In this document: positions 9,074-21,000 of the stretch, piece by piece
How the letters are laid out: each line of letters opens with the position of its first letter
Position numbering within the stretch: the stretch's first letter is position 1
Source: Micractinium sp. NFX-FRZ
Taxonomy: Eukaryota; Chlorophyta; Trebouxiophyceae; Chlorellales; Chlorellaceae
Assembly (NCBI GenBank): GCA_029339195.1
Contig: JAPTJF010000532.1
Coordinates: 1-39,615 of the forward strand
Direction: 5' to 3'
DNA length: 39,615 bases
Program-made: the position numbers and the translations under genes
The notes under the pieces: model-generated
The model's input: the letters and a program-made list of their open reading frames with translations, nothing else
Database searches by the model: none
Told to the model about the DNA's origin: nothing

Positions 9074-12000
9074 TCACCCCCGAAAGGGTCTGCGCTGTGC
9101 AGAGCGAGGAGCGGGCCTGGCGGGCCGCCGCTTCAGCACAGGCGGCCTGGGCCGGGGAAGCATAGGTGGCGACGTCTGTGGAGGGCGCGGTGAAGGGGAG
9201 CTGTTTCGAGGTGTTGAGGAAGGCTTCGGAGGAGGGAGATGTAGCGAGGGTGGAGGGGCCGACGGCGGCGGCGAGTGGAGTGATGGGTGGGGCGATGGCG
9301 GCTGTGGGGGCGGAGGTGATGGGCGGGGTGGTGCTGGTGAGGGTGCTGGGGAAAGCAGTGAAGGGCTGGGAGGAGGAGGCAAGGGGATGGGGGGTGGGCG
9401 AGGGTGTAGCGAGAGGTGTGACGAGCTGGGTGGAGGGGGATAGGGGCTGGGCGGAGCGGGGACAGGTGAGGGTGGCGGCAGGGAGGGGCTTGGTGGTGGG
9501 GGCGCAAGGGATGGCGGCGTCGGTGAGGGGCTGGGTAGTGGAGGAGAGGGGCTCGGGGGGAGAGGCGAGGGGGATGGCGGTTGGGGAGAGGGGCTAGGGG
9601 GAGGGGGCGAGGGGCTGGGTGGAGGAGGCGGCGAAGGGGTGGGCGGTGGGGGAGGCAAAGGGCTTGGAGGAGGTGGAGGTGAGGGGCTGGGCAGCGGCGG
9701 CGAGGGGCTGGGCGGCGGCGGCGAGGGGCTGGGCGGCGGCGGTGAGGGGCTGGGCGGCGGCGGCAAAGGGCTGGGCGGCGGCGGTGAGGGGCTGGGCGGC
9801 GGCGGCAAAGGGCTGGGCGGTGGCCGAGGAGGGCTGGGCGGAGGAGGCGCCCACTGCCCAGCAAAGCCGCTCACCACCCCCGCCATCTCCTCCCTCTCCC
9901 ACACCTCTCCCGATGCATCCATGAGGAGGCAGCTGCCGCAGGTGCCGCCCATGCACATGAGCCACCCGGAGCCTTCCAGCGCCACAACAAAGTGGCACCA
10001 AGAAGTGCCCTGGCAGCTGCGGCAGCAGCGGTAGCAGGGGAGGGGAGGGCCGCAGGGCAGGCAGAGGCGCGCAGGACGGGTGAGCGGCACGCCACACACC
10101 ACAGCAGCACAGCGTGCTCAGGGCAGCAGGGAGGGAGGGACGTGCTGCTGCTGCGTCCCCTTCTGCCAGGCGGTCCTAAGCGCAAATACCCAAGTAGCCG
10201 TCCTCACCCAGACAAGGCAAGCCACGTGCGTGGCTGCCAACCGCTGCAGGTTGCCCACCCCGAAAGCCACCCCGTGCTCTCTCGTGTCGCCCTCCACCAG
10301 CCCACAGGCAACCCCCACCTGGCTGTGCAGTCTGTGTTCGTCTTGTTGGTGAGGCTTCTTGCGGTCCAGCTGGGGTAGTAGGCCAGGCTGCTGTACCACA
10401 CGTTGGGCTCAAAGGTGCAGCAGGGACCTGCAAGCGGCGGGGCACCAATGTGCAAGGGCGGGCGCGGGCAGGCAGCCGCATGCGTGGTGCGCTTAGCTTG
10501 TTGCTACAGCCCTTTGCAGCGGCGCTAGCGCTGGCTGCTGCCCCGCCAGCACGGAGCACCACAACGGCGCGGCAGGCAGGGAGCAGCGGAGCCCAAGGCT
10601 GGCTGCAGCCACAAGAGGCAAGAGGCAGGCATAAGGTGCAGGAGACTCGCGGCTGTGCTGTGCTGTGCCGTGTGTGCTGTGCTGTGCTGCGGCAGGGCAG
10701 AACAGGGCTACAGGCGGCAACATGCAGCGTGCGCTCACGGGTGGGGGGCGGGTCTGGGGTGCCCAGCAGCGTCGCCAGCGCATGGGCCACATTCAGCCTG
10801 CCCCCGGTGACAGTCTTGCCTGCCAGGCTGTCTATTTTGTCAACAGAGCTGAGCAGGGCGTTCCTGCGGCAAGGAGGGTGGGGCGAGCGGTTTCCGGTGG
10901 ACAGATTTTGAGCAGGACAGAGGCAGGCCGACAGCAAGGCAGCAAGGCAGGGTATCAGGGGGAGGCAGGGCACCAGGCAGGACAGGCCGGCCCCTCCGCC
11001 ACCCCCTCTGCCACCGCCGCCCTCAACACGCACCTGACTTCGCTGACGGTGGCGTTTGGCTTGGCGGCAAACAGCAGCGCCGCCGCTCCCGCCACAATGG
11101 GTGTGGCCATTGAGGTGCCAGACATGAACACGTAGCTGGCATCGCTATCTTTGTAGGTGGAAAGAATGTCGGTGCCGGGGGCGCCCAGGTGCACGCTGGT
11201 GGCGCCGTAATTCGAAAAGGAGGCCAGGCGGTCGTCCCACTGCGTGGCGGCCACTGCAGGCAAAAGGCGGGCGGGCGGGCGGGGCGGTCACAGGGGGGCA
11301 GGATGGAGGCGGGCCGGCGGTGCAGCGGCGGTGCAAGCAGCGGCCGCTTTCTGCAGCTGCCCCATGCTGCCCAGCTCAGGATGCCCTGCCCCCCGCCCTG
11401 CCCCACCCTGCCCCGCTGCGCACCCGAGATCTGGTTTGGCAGGCCGAGGCTGGCGGGGTAGAACCGGTTGAGGTCAGTGTTGGCGGCATCGTTGCCTGCT
11501 GCCGCCACAAAAAGTGCGCCGGCCGCCCCCAGGGCGCTGATGGCATCCCGCTCCAGATCCGACGGCGAGCCGCCCCCGCCGTAGCTGGCAGAGACCACCC
11601 GGACGCCGGCCTGCACAGCAGGCGAACACAGGCGTGGGTGACGCAGCTTGGGGCAGCAGCCAGGGGTGGCGAGGGCCCCTCCGTGCCCACATGCACAAGC
11701 TGGATGCGCGTTACAGGATGTGGCAGGATGTGGGCCCAAGGCGGGAGCATGCACGTTGACACAAACATCCGCACCCCAGGCAGAGCCTCACCTCTTGGCA
11801 CAGGCTGTAGCAGTCGAGCGTGGATGCCTCGTACAGGCCCTGGTCGTCCGCCATGGCGTGGCAGGAGTAGATGCTGACCTGCAGGCGGGGTGAGGGAGGG
11901 AGGTGGCCGGCAGGTGGGGGCCAGGTGGGCGGCGCCTGTGCTGCTGACGGCGGACTGCCACACGTGTGTGTGAGCGTGAAGTTGGCGGGAAGTTGGTGGG

Positions 12001-14242
12001 AGGCAGCAGCGTTTGGTAGATGTCCCCAACACAAGTGGAGCAACACCAACGTGCACATGCTGCACCTCTGGGAGCCGGCACGGTGCAGCACCTGCCCGCG
12101 GGCCACGTGCGGCTGGCAACCTGACACGTGCGACTTGCAGGGGGTGCAGCACCATTAGCGCCATGCATGTCTGCCTCTGGCCGGGAAGCCCCTTGAAGCT
12201 GGCATAACAGCGCGGCCCGTACTACTCACATTCCAGGTGATGCCAGCGGTGCCATACAGGTTGTCCCCCACTGCGCCCACAAGCCTGCACATCAGACAGT
12301 GAGCACGCCAGGCGCGGGCAAATAGCAGGTGGACGGCTGGAGCGTGTGATGGCTGGGCTGAGGGTGGCATCCCCCCGCTTGCACACTCCTCCAACTAGGT
12401 ATCACAACAACGGCCACCGTGGCAACGTGCGCTGCACCGTTGCCAGAGCACAGCAAGAGGGCACACCAGCCCCGCCCCCGCTGCTTACCCAGCGCAGTGA
12501 GTGCCGTGACCATCCCAATCTACGTTCGATGGGGGCAGATGAGAGGGGAAAGCAGGCGCGAGTCAGGGCGGCATGGTGGGCTAAGGGGGGTGAGAGGCAG
12601 GGCCGCTAGTCAACAAAGCCTTGGCGTGCCAGCCGTGTTGCCCCCTGGCCGGAGACGGGTCACCAACCACTTGCGCTTCCCCTGCGTGGTTACTCACCCC
12701 GCTTGCCCGCTGGCCTTACCTTCATAGTTTTGGTACTCAGAGGCAATGGGGTCTGGCATGAGTCCAGTGGCGGGATTGTAGGCCCTGCACCCAACGCCCA
12801 GGTAGGGGAGGTGAGTAGGCGCAGCAGCGGGACGCACGCCACTCAGCAAGCTGAGCAACAGCACCCCGTGCTGGCGGCTCCTGCGTGCCCCTGCGGCCCG
12901 CCCCAGAGCGCTGCGCCTGGCGTGCCCATCCATCCCTCTCGCGTGCCTGCTGGCCTGCTGGCCTCACCTGTACCACCCGCCGGCGTTGTTGGCCGCGAGG
13001 TCTTGGTGAGTGCGCCGGATGCCGCTGTCGATGACGCACACCTTGACCTGCGGGGGAGAACCACAACATGACATGCACTACGGGGTGAGCTCTTGATAGC
13101 ACCTCTTGACACCAGTGTGGTGGCACGCAAGCGAAGGGGAAGGCAAGCCGGGCCTGCGGGTGCATGGCATGGAGGGCATGCAGGGCTTGCCACACTACAC
13201 CAAGCACACAGCAGCGCCTCACGTTTGCGTTGCCGGTGAATGTTTCCCACGCTTGCGGCGCCGCCACCCGGTTCAGGTGGTACGTGTACGTCCCGTAGCT
13301 TGCGTACAGCAGCGGGTCCCCAGGGTAGCGCTCTGCCCCACGGCTGCCTCCTTCCCAATTGTCTGTTGCACCTCCCGAGGCGCCTGGCGGGGGGGCGGCG
13401 TCATTTGTGCCCACGCCGCCTGCCACTGGCCCCATGGCGTCCGGCGCTGCCGCCCCTTCTTCTGAGGCTGCCACCAATGTGAGCCTCTCAGTGACCCGCT
13501 GAGGGGCGGCAGAATGCTGCCGAGACGCCGGTGGCGGTGCGGCGATGCGGTAGATGTGCTCCGGCTGAGCCACATCTACGTCTGCAGGTGCAGCAGGGCA
13601 GGGCCAATGGCAGGAATGGCAGTCAGGATTATGCACAGCTGACAGCCAGCAGCAGTTTGGGGGACGGCAGGTGCCCTGGGAGCAGCCAAAGACGCAGGGG
13701 TAGGACACTGCACCCGACACCGGCGACATCAAGGACCAAGTGCAGCAATGTGCCTGCACTGCAAGCAGGCCCACACTCGCCTAGACTGCCCCCTCTGCTC
13801 GGTCCCACCCCGCACCTGGGTTGGCCTTCAGCTCCCTCACTTTTGCCTCCACGCTCTGCCCGTCTGTGATATCGTAAAGCAGAACTGCATCTCCGGGCAC
13901 CGCCGCAGCGCTTGCTGCCTGCAGCTCCCTCCCAGTGCTGGCCTTGCCGGGGCGGCGATGGTCTGCCCCTACGCCCAGCCGCTGGTGCCGCCCCACGAGC
14001 CGCTTCAAAGCAAGCCCCTTGAGTGGACGGTCTGCCTGCGCAGCGGCCGCGGCTGACCCTCTGGCGGTCCGTTTGAAGCGGACCAGCACTCGGCCTGATG
14101 CCTGTGCTTTGCCGCCCCAACGTGCGGCTGGAATTGATGCAGGTCTCTCGTCCGGGACGCCCACCGCCGCTGCCGCCGCCGCCTCCGCCGCCAAGCCTGC
14201 ACATAACGCCAGAGCGGCGCCAAGTACACGATCATTATCCAT
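9074..14242 (-). CDS. Secreted subtilisin-like serine protease with hydroxyproline-rich-type tail
   Basis: Twelve exons, 5' to 3': 13816-14242, 13223-13581, 12968-13047, 12720-12784, 12489-12519, 12230-12284, 11792-11878, 11424-11610, 11034-11253, 10739-10863, 10319-10427, 9074-10016; 895 residues, phases consistent. MDNDRVLGAALALCAGLAAE is a signal peptide. The I9 propeptide contains RVLVRFKRT and ends near NPDVDVAQPEHIY. Catalytic residues: Asp in CVIDSG (about 269), His in WDGHGTHCAG (about 315), oxyanion Asn in AAAGND (about 408), Ser in SGTSMATP (about 478). The Cys module (SCQGTSWCHF ... GGTCGSCLLMD) is followed by about 250 residues rich in SPPPP repeats, as in algal wall glycoproteins, and a basic end. 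Introns match the first subtilase, except that two extra introns split the His region and leave a 31-base microexon. Algal subtilases such as Chlamydomonas sporangin digest walls during hatching; a similar role here is only a possibility. Confidence 0.9.
9440..9850 (-). repeat. SPPPP-type repeat DNA in subtilase tail
   Basis: GC-rich imperfect repeats of about 18 bases (plus strand GGCGGCGGC plus GAGGGGCTG) encode PPPPSP-type units on the minus strand. The opposite strand and other frames also stay open over this region because of the repeat, which produces spurious long ORFs. Confidence 0.85.
10651..10690. repeat. TGTGC microsatellite in subtilase intron
   Basis: An imperfect run of GTGCT/TGTGC units lies in the intron between exons 10 and 11 of the second subtilase. 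Similar CACAG-type runs occur in introns of the PPC-like gene and SOQ1, so this is a common local repeat type. Confidence 0.7.
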
Positions 14243-15560
14243 CAGAATTGGAACAGGAGCAGCCAAAGCAAGCTTTCCAAGGCGCCGGAGCTGGCTTGGC
14301 GGGCGAGCTGGCTGCCGCGCGGGCCAGGCTGGTTGGGGTGCCGGAGCACCTGAATAAACTTACTCACCGCATACTGTGGTCAAGAACACGAGTATGGCGG
14401 CGTGCAGTGCAGCGCGCTGGCGCCGCATGTCACAGCCGGCAAGCTGCTGCTGCGTTCTCACTCCCGCCCAGCGGTGCCACTCGAGCCACCGCTCAACTAC
14501 AGGCGATCCATGATGAGAATGGCACCAGCCCGCAAGTAGTACTCGTAAGTATCCACCCTCCCTCTCCAGCGCAGGCCGGTCCCGCCTCGCTGCGTGGACT
14601 ATATTAAAGCGCAAATATTCAGTCCCGGCCGCTTCAAACAGACTCGCCTGCTTTGCGTGCTGTGCTGGCGGCGGCGGCCACTGGCGGCGTGGCGGCATGA
14701 GCAGGCAAAGTGAGCACGAGCAATCAACTTGAAACTTGAACGGCCTAAAACGCCACGATTGTTACGGTGCCATGCTCAGATTGACATACTAGCATTGCAA
14801 GCAAATGCACCGCGTGCCATCACACATTCCGGCGGGACTGTACATGGCATGCACCAACAACGCTTGTTGCCGCTTGTTGCCGCACAGGGTGTTCACAGGC
14901 CTGGCGGTGCCCTTGTGCTGCCAATGTGTAGCTGAGTGGCAAGGATTCCAGGCATGCTCCTGCCTGCCACTGCTACCACGCAATCTGCTCCTTTTGCAGC
15001 AAGCTACAATCACACCTCACAATCTCACACTCGAGCTCAGCTTTCTACCGCTGCGTGTGCACACCCTTATCGCCGGTCACCTCTAGTTTGCACACGGTAT
15101 CTGGCACGGCTGGGGCCTCTCAATGGCATGCAGTGTCTAACGCCGCAGCAACAGGGTTGCACATGGGCAGTGCTCTGCTCAGGCTGGCCAGCAAGAAGAC
15201 GGGCGAATAGCCCAGGCTGGTGCTTGACCAAGTTGCTAGCCCAGACCTGTTACATGATCGTTTCAGATGTAACAGGCTGCTCGGTTCAGGGATGCTGGAG
15301 ACGGGGGGAAGGGGGGGGGGCAGCTGGGGGGGAAGGTGCAGGCAACCTGCGAGACCCCGCCGTCAGCCTGTTGGCTTGCGGTATCGCGACAGCTCCCTGA
15401 AGCGGACCGCCCCGCGAGCCAGGATCTGGGGTCCTTTGAAATGCCTGCCGCATAACACATCTCCCCGTCTTGGGGCTGGCGAGCCCTCCCGCCGCCAAGC
15501 AGTTGTCAGGCACCTGCTCGAAGCGCGGTGACGTCACACTCGGGCCCGGAGCGAGAGCGT
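14243..15560. other. Divergent intergenic region between second subtilase and cysteine-rich secreted protein gene
   Basis: About 1.3 kb separating two divergent genes that both encode secreted products. Parts of it (about 14590-14830) are clearly less GC-rich than the genes, and TATATTAAA occurs at 14600-14608. A CT-rich stretch (CTCTCCTCTCCTCTCCTCC, near 15643-15661) lies just beyond it in the presumed 5' leader of the plus-strand gene. No further gene could be supported. Confidence 0.5.
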
Positions 15561-15913
15561 GTTGATAGGCGCCTACTTAACGCCCCAGGCATCGTGTGTG
15601 CACCCACACTTGTTCACATTCGAGCTGACCTCACCCACCGCCCTCTCCTCTCCTCTCCTCCCGCCGCCCAGCCGCCGCTGATACCTCTCTCTCCACCCAC
15701 CCGATCCAGCTACACCTATCGAGCTTGCGGGACTGCCTTGTCAGTGCTGAGAGCTGCAGGTACACGCTGAAGGTGAGCACCACTGCGCACGCCAGCATCG
15801 GTATCCAAAGCCACTGCCGCTAGCAGGTACACCTGGCTTGCCCCCGCCATGCACTACCACACATAGTGCCCCGCATGCAGTGTGGTCACACTGCAGCACC
15901 CTCATGCCTGCAG

Positions 15914-16205
15914 ATGGTTTGCAGGAAGCTCACCGGGGTTCTGCTGGTGCTGCTTGTCGGCACGGCACACTGCACCACTGCCGCGTCGGCGGGCGCTGCC
16001 GCCAGTGAGGAGCAGGCGCCTCAGCCGACGGTGAGCGCATTGCATGTTTGGCAACATCACAAGTTCACTGGCCCAGCGGCATGGAAGGCGTGTTCCTGCA
16101 TGAGGGGCTTCAATCAGGCGTGGAGTGGTGCGTCCTTGTGTGGCCGGTGCGCGGGTGTGAGGATCCCTGCCTGCGTGAGGGCAGCACAGCGTCCCAACCT
16201 GCTCC

Positions 16206-16238
<33 letters not shown>

Positions 16239-17295
16239 AGGCCGGGATGGGGCGCAAGGCCCTGCCCCCCTCGGTGGAACAGACCAAGAAGTTCTGGAGT
16301 GTCCTGAACAGGCTGCTTTCCAGGGTGGGCTTGCAAGTGCTCAAATGGGTGGGCAAGAACGGCGTGGCCGCCACCCTGGCCTACTCCGCCACCCAGGAGA
16401 CCATGGGATACCTGCTGGACAGGAGCTGCACCCCCGGCAAGGACGACAGCAAGTGCAACACCGAATGCCTCAACGCCAACAAGAACTACCTGCCTGAGGG
16501 GCCGGTGGCCAGCGGTGAGCGGGGGGCCGCACGGGGTGGGTGGCTGGGAGCGCGCCGCGGGCGAACAAGAGGAGCTCTACTGCCCACCAGGGCCATGTCG
16601 GGCAGGTTGGTCTGTGAGGCTCTGCACCTCCTGCACCTCTCCCCCTCGGCAAGGGACTGCATGAGCCGCGCAGGATGGCGCGCAACCCCGCTGGGCATGG
16701 GCAGGGTCAGCCAGGGCCTGCAGTGCAGGCACCTGGGTCACCTGGTCGTGGGGGCCGCGGCCCCACCTGCTGCCAGTCGGGCTTGCCAACACCGGCGCGC
16801 GCTTGAGGCCCACTCAACCCCAACCCGCCGCCCGGCTTACTGCCTGCAGGGTACTGCAAGGTCGGAGTGAATCAGTGCCTCTGCCGGTGAGTACAGTGCA
16901 CCACGAGGCCGGGGGGGAGGGCATCTGCTACTCTCCCGGCTTGTGCGGTCCGGCAGAGCTGCGGAGCGGGGGCATTGCGCGCCACCAAACCGGCACGCCC
17001 AGTTCTGGAGGCCCTGGGCCTGCCCATCTCCTCGCCCCCATGCCCACCCCTCTCAGTGATGCCAGCGCCGTCCACCTTGCAAACACACACTCCTCTCCCT
17101 CTCCCTCCCCCTGCCCCCTTTGCCCCATGCAGCAAGTTTGACACGGGCAAAAAGTGCACCGTGCCCACGGGCGGCTCTCAGGGCAACCTGGTGGGCCAGT
17201 GCGCCTCAAAGGCGAGCGCCTGCCCCAAGAACGCCCGCAACGTCAGGACCGCCGGCGCCTGGGGCTGCAGGACTCCCGAGGTGTGCTGCTACTGA
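15914..17295 (+). CDS. Secreted cysteine-rich protein, unknown function
   Basis: Four exons: 15914-16030, 16241-16514, 16850-16886, 17133-17295; 196 residues, phases consistent. The N-terminus has a textbook signal peptide (RKLTGVLLVLLVGTAHC). The mature part starts with an Ala/Thr-rich stretch, then an amphipathic region (VLNRLLSRVGLQVLKWVGKN). The C-terminal half has about twelve cysteines, in CTPGKDDSKCNTEC, YCKVGVNQCLC, KKCTVP, GQCAS, ACPKN and WGCRTPEVCCY, which ends the protein. That many cysteines in a small secreted protein implies a disulfide-knotted fold. I do not recognise the family. The start codon lies directly after CTGCAG, and AAGGTGAGC occurs near 15767, so a 5' UTR intron is likely. 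It is divergent from the second subtilase and convergent with SOQ1. Confidence 0.75.
16207..16240 (+). repeat. TGCC microsatellite at splice acceptor
   Basis: CTGCC/TGCC units run directly into the CTGCAG acceptor of exon 2 of the cysteine-rich secreted protein gene, so the pyrimidine tract of this 3' splice site is itself a microsatellite. Confidence 0.8.
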
Positions 17296-17797
17296 AGGGC
17301 AGCTGCCTGTTCCCCCACTGTCCCTTGCCCACTGCTGGGGAGAGCAGGCGGTGGGGATGAAGAGTGCTGCCCAGCGCCTTCTAGTGCCCAGAGGCAGTCC
17401 CACCCTCTTGGCCCCCCCAATGAAGTTACCCTCTCATGCCTAAGTCGATTACAGATACTCATCCAAGGGCACGCCAATATGCCACCCGTACTGGGAAAAC
17501 CTGCCCGCCCAGGCAGCCCGTCCACCACAGCCTGCCTGCTCATCGCAACCCACCACTCACCTGTCCTCCCTCACCCACCTGCACTCATTCACTCGTATGC
17601 CCACCACCTCCCCTTATGATTGGTGCCCTTTTTCCTCCGGTGCGCATGCTCCTGTCATCACTCCCCTGCCCACCATCTCTCACCACCCTGCACGTGCTCC
17701 CACTCCACTCATGTCCATGCCACCGGCCATCTGCCCACCACCAACAACAACTGTCCTGCTTCCACACAAGATTCTTATTTTCGTCTGATTGATCGTG

Positions 17798-17809
17798 TGT
17801 AAGATTACA
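17798..17809. terminator. Palindromic bidirectional poly(A) signal (TGTAAGATTACA)
   Basis: TGTAA at 17798-17802 serves the plus-strand cysteine-rich gene (stop at 17295). TTACA at 17805-17809, TGTAA on the minus strand, serves SOQ1 (stop at 18070). The two converging signals are separated by two bases. Confidence 0.65.
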
Positions 17810-18069
17810 TACTACATGGGGGCCCCATCTTTCCTGATGGCAGAGGCAAAGCAGCAAAAAGGAGGCAGCAAGCAAGGGCGTGCTGTAACAAGAACAGTGC
17901 TCAGATTGATCAGTCAGATAGCCAGTGGTTGCACAATGAAAGAAGGGCTACACAGGGGCGGCACTCTGCCTTGCGCCAACACATCTAAGTCTCAGGCAGC
18001 GCGGGTAGGCAGCAGGGCAGGGTGGGGAAGGGAAGGGCAAGGTTATTGGTTCACTGCCCGCCAACATGC

Positions 18070-21000
18070 TCACAGGCCCGGCAGTGCCACCACCGGCGCC
18101 TGCGCTGACAGCGTGTAGCTCAGCGGCACGGCGGCAGGGGCCGCTGGCTCGGCAGCTGGAGCCGCTGCTGAGCTGGCGGCCAGAGGGGTGTCAAAGCAAA
18201 TCTCCTGGAACAGGCAGACGTCCCCATCCTGGCAGAAGTAGACCTTGGCCAGCACCCGCACCGTGGGGGCCTCGCCGCCGCTGGCACCGCCGCCGGCCTG
18301 CCGCGTGAAGCGCACTGACCCGGTGGCGGCGCCGCCCTCCTCAGCCAGGCTGCCCCCCGCGGGCGCCAGCTGCACTCCACCGGCGCCGCCACCCACCACG
18401 CTTGCCTCGAAGCGGCTGTTGGCGCCGGGGGTCAGGTGGTAGCCCGGCGGCAGCCGGATGCTCAGCTGCACCTCACCGGAGGCTGCTGCCACGGGGGCGG
18501 GGGCGCGCACCAGCACCGCCCCTGCTGGAGGCTCCGCCTCGCTGCCCACCGCTGGGCCGTCGGGGGAGCGCAGCGGTGGCGGCACGCCAGACAGGGGCAG
18601 GGTGGTGACCTTCTGGGTGCGGGGGTCGTACCGCCGGATGAGGCTGTTGTTGGTGTCGGCAATCAGCACCGTGCCTGCGTGACCGAGGGGATGAGGAGCA
18701 CAGGAATGGCTGCTAACATGCCAAACTCTGTGTTCTGTCTGTAAAGGGGTCACCCTGCTGGGCGAGGCTAGAGCTGGTGTTGACATCAACAATCAGCACG
18801 GCGCCTGCTGTGAGGTGAACAGTTCTGATCAAGCAAAATGGCTGAGGCCACACGTGCAGGGTAGGCCCTCCTCCGGCTTGCCTCCCAAGCTCACAACCCA
18901 GAGCGTCCAAGTTGGGCCCCCGCTGGCGCCGGGCCACCCCAACATTGCCTGGTTGATCACCCAGCTCCGTGGCCAATTGCGTGCCTACGCCGTACCCAGG
19001 CACAACTCAAGCCCGCTCACCGTCGGGCCCCAGCGCCAGGCCGCCCGGCTCTGACAGCTGCGCCGCCGTGCCCGCCCCGTCTGCATAGCCGGCCACGCCG
19101 CTGCCCGCCAGCGTGCGCACAGAGTTGGTGGTGGGGTCGAGCTCCTTCAGGCGGTGGTTGTAGCTGTCAGCCACGTAGACTGCACAGCAGGAGGTAGGTG
19201 TGCGGGAAGTGGGGTGTTGGGAGCGAGCACTAGGCGCACTAGTAACTGTCTGCAGCGTGGACTGCAGTGTGGACAGCAGAGGTGCAGTGGGACCACGGCA
19301 GGAGATGTGTGCGGGGAAAGCTGGCGGCATCATGACACAGCGGGAGTGCAGCAGGAGGGCGGGGGGAACAGAGCCGAGGTGCTTTGCAGGCAAGTAGGAG
19401 CTGCAAAGAGATGAAGCAAACCGCAACGCCGACAGCTTACAGCTGGCTGCCACTGGCATGCAGGCGCGGGGCTGGCCAGCAGCGGCAATCCGGCCACGCA
19501 CCCTTGCCGTTTGCCGCCGTGAGCACCGCCAGCGGGTGCTGCAGCAGGGCGTCGCTGCCGCTGCCATCCTTGTCTCCAAACCTGCTCAACAGAGGAGCCA
19601 GGGAGCAAGTCACGCACAGCTTGGTTGAGTGGACGATTAGGGGGGTTAATGGGGGTGGGAGCGGTCTTCGCCAATTGCTGCAGCAACTCCTCCTGTGCCT
19701 GCAAACACATTCACGGTCTTTCAAGCACCGTGATTCGCTCATTGCCAGTCGGTCAGCCAGGAAAGCGCAGCCCTGCCGCTCATGGGGACCCAGCCTGGCC
19801 CCGGTCACCTGAACAGGTTGTCGCTGAACAGGGGGTCCCCGCCCACGCAGGCCTGGCTGCCGCCGGAGCGCAGGTCCAGCCGCCGCACCGTGCTGCTCTC
19901 GCTGTCTGCAGGCAAGCAGGTGCACAGAACGTCAGGCAGGCAAGCAGCGGAGTGGGCAAGGCAGGCAGGGAGTCCGGCAAGGTGGGCGGAGTGTCAGGTG
20001 GAGACGGCTTCATGAAGGCAAGGGCCGCTGGGGCACAGCGCTGGTTTCCCCAGAAGAGCGCCTTCAGGGCAGCATGGGGTGGGGCACCCGCACTGCCCAC
20101 CGCCCCTGTCATCTGGCACCCCACACCACCGGCACACAGCGTGTCACATGGTGTTGCTTCCCACAACCCCGCACCCTCACCCCCCCACATCAGCGCACCT
20201 GCCACGTAGATTGCGTCGCCGCCGGGCGCAAGCGCCAGGCCGCTGGGCTGCGCCCATGCCGTGGTCAGCGCGCTGGTGCCGTTTTGGTTGCGCTCATACC
20301 CGCTGCCGCTGAAGTTCTCTGCTGGTTCAGTGGGGGCAACAGTGATCGAAAGTGAGCGCAGGAGAGGCAGCGGTGCAGCGGTGCGGCGGCACCAAGGAGA
20401 CGAACAGGAAGGCAGGAGCGTAGACAGCGGGTTGACACGCTTTCATAGGGTGGGAGCCTAGTCAGCCACCCAGCTGGCGCATCAGGGTTGCATCACACCC
20501 GGGAGGACCCACCCACCATCCAACCCCAAACTCAGGCCTTGTGACCCGCCTTCACTCCGAAGACGCCGTGTCTCACACCCGAGGAGTACACTGCGCCTGC
20601 CTCCCACTTGCCTAGCAGAGAGCTACTCAATTTAGTTCCTTCCCCAACAGGGAGCAGCAGCTAGACATGGCATGTGGTCTGCACACTTGCCTGCGAGCTT
20701 GGAGGCGGTGTCGTACCGCCAAATCTGGTGCTGCCCAGCCATGGCCACATACACATACCGCTCCGAACTGCACAGCACAGCACAGCACAGCACAACAGCA
20801 CGGCATGGAGGGCTAGTGTCAGCAGCCGGGAGTCGGGCAGGACAATCAGCAGCGCCGTGGCACATGGGCACAAGCCCAGTCCGAGCACAGCGTGGCACGG
20901 CATGGCATAGTGCAGCACAGCGCCTCATCCCAGGGGCAGGTCAGCGCAGCGTAGCACGCTTCACAGAAAAGCGCAGGGCACGGCATGGCCCAGCAGTGCG

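Noticed and set aside
9045..10034. Plus-strand Gly-rich open frames opposite the subtilase tail
   Set aside because: Complement of SPPPP repeats. The minus strand has a splice-consistent protease exon through the same bases.
12480..12540. tRNA-like GTTCGA motif (also near 37050)
   Set aside because: No matching A box, cloverleaf arms or acceptor stem could be found. No tRNA or rRNA gene was supported anywhere in the window.
5507..14242. One fused gene joining the second subtilase to the PPC-like protein
   Set aside because: The PPC-like gene has its own signal peptide and in-frame start, and tandem TGTAA signals at 8517-8528 lie between. Not excluded without cDNA.
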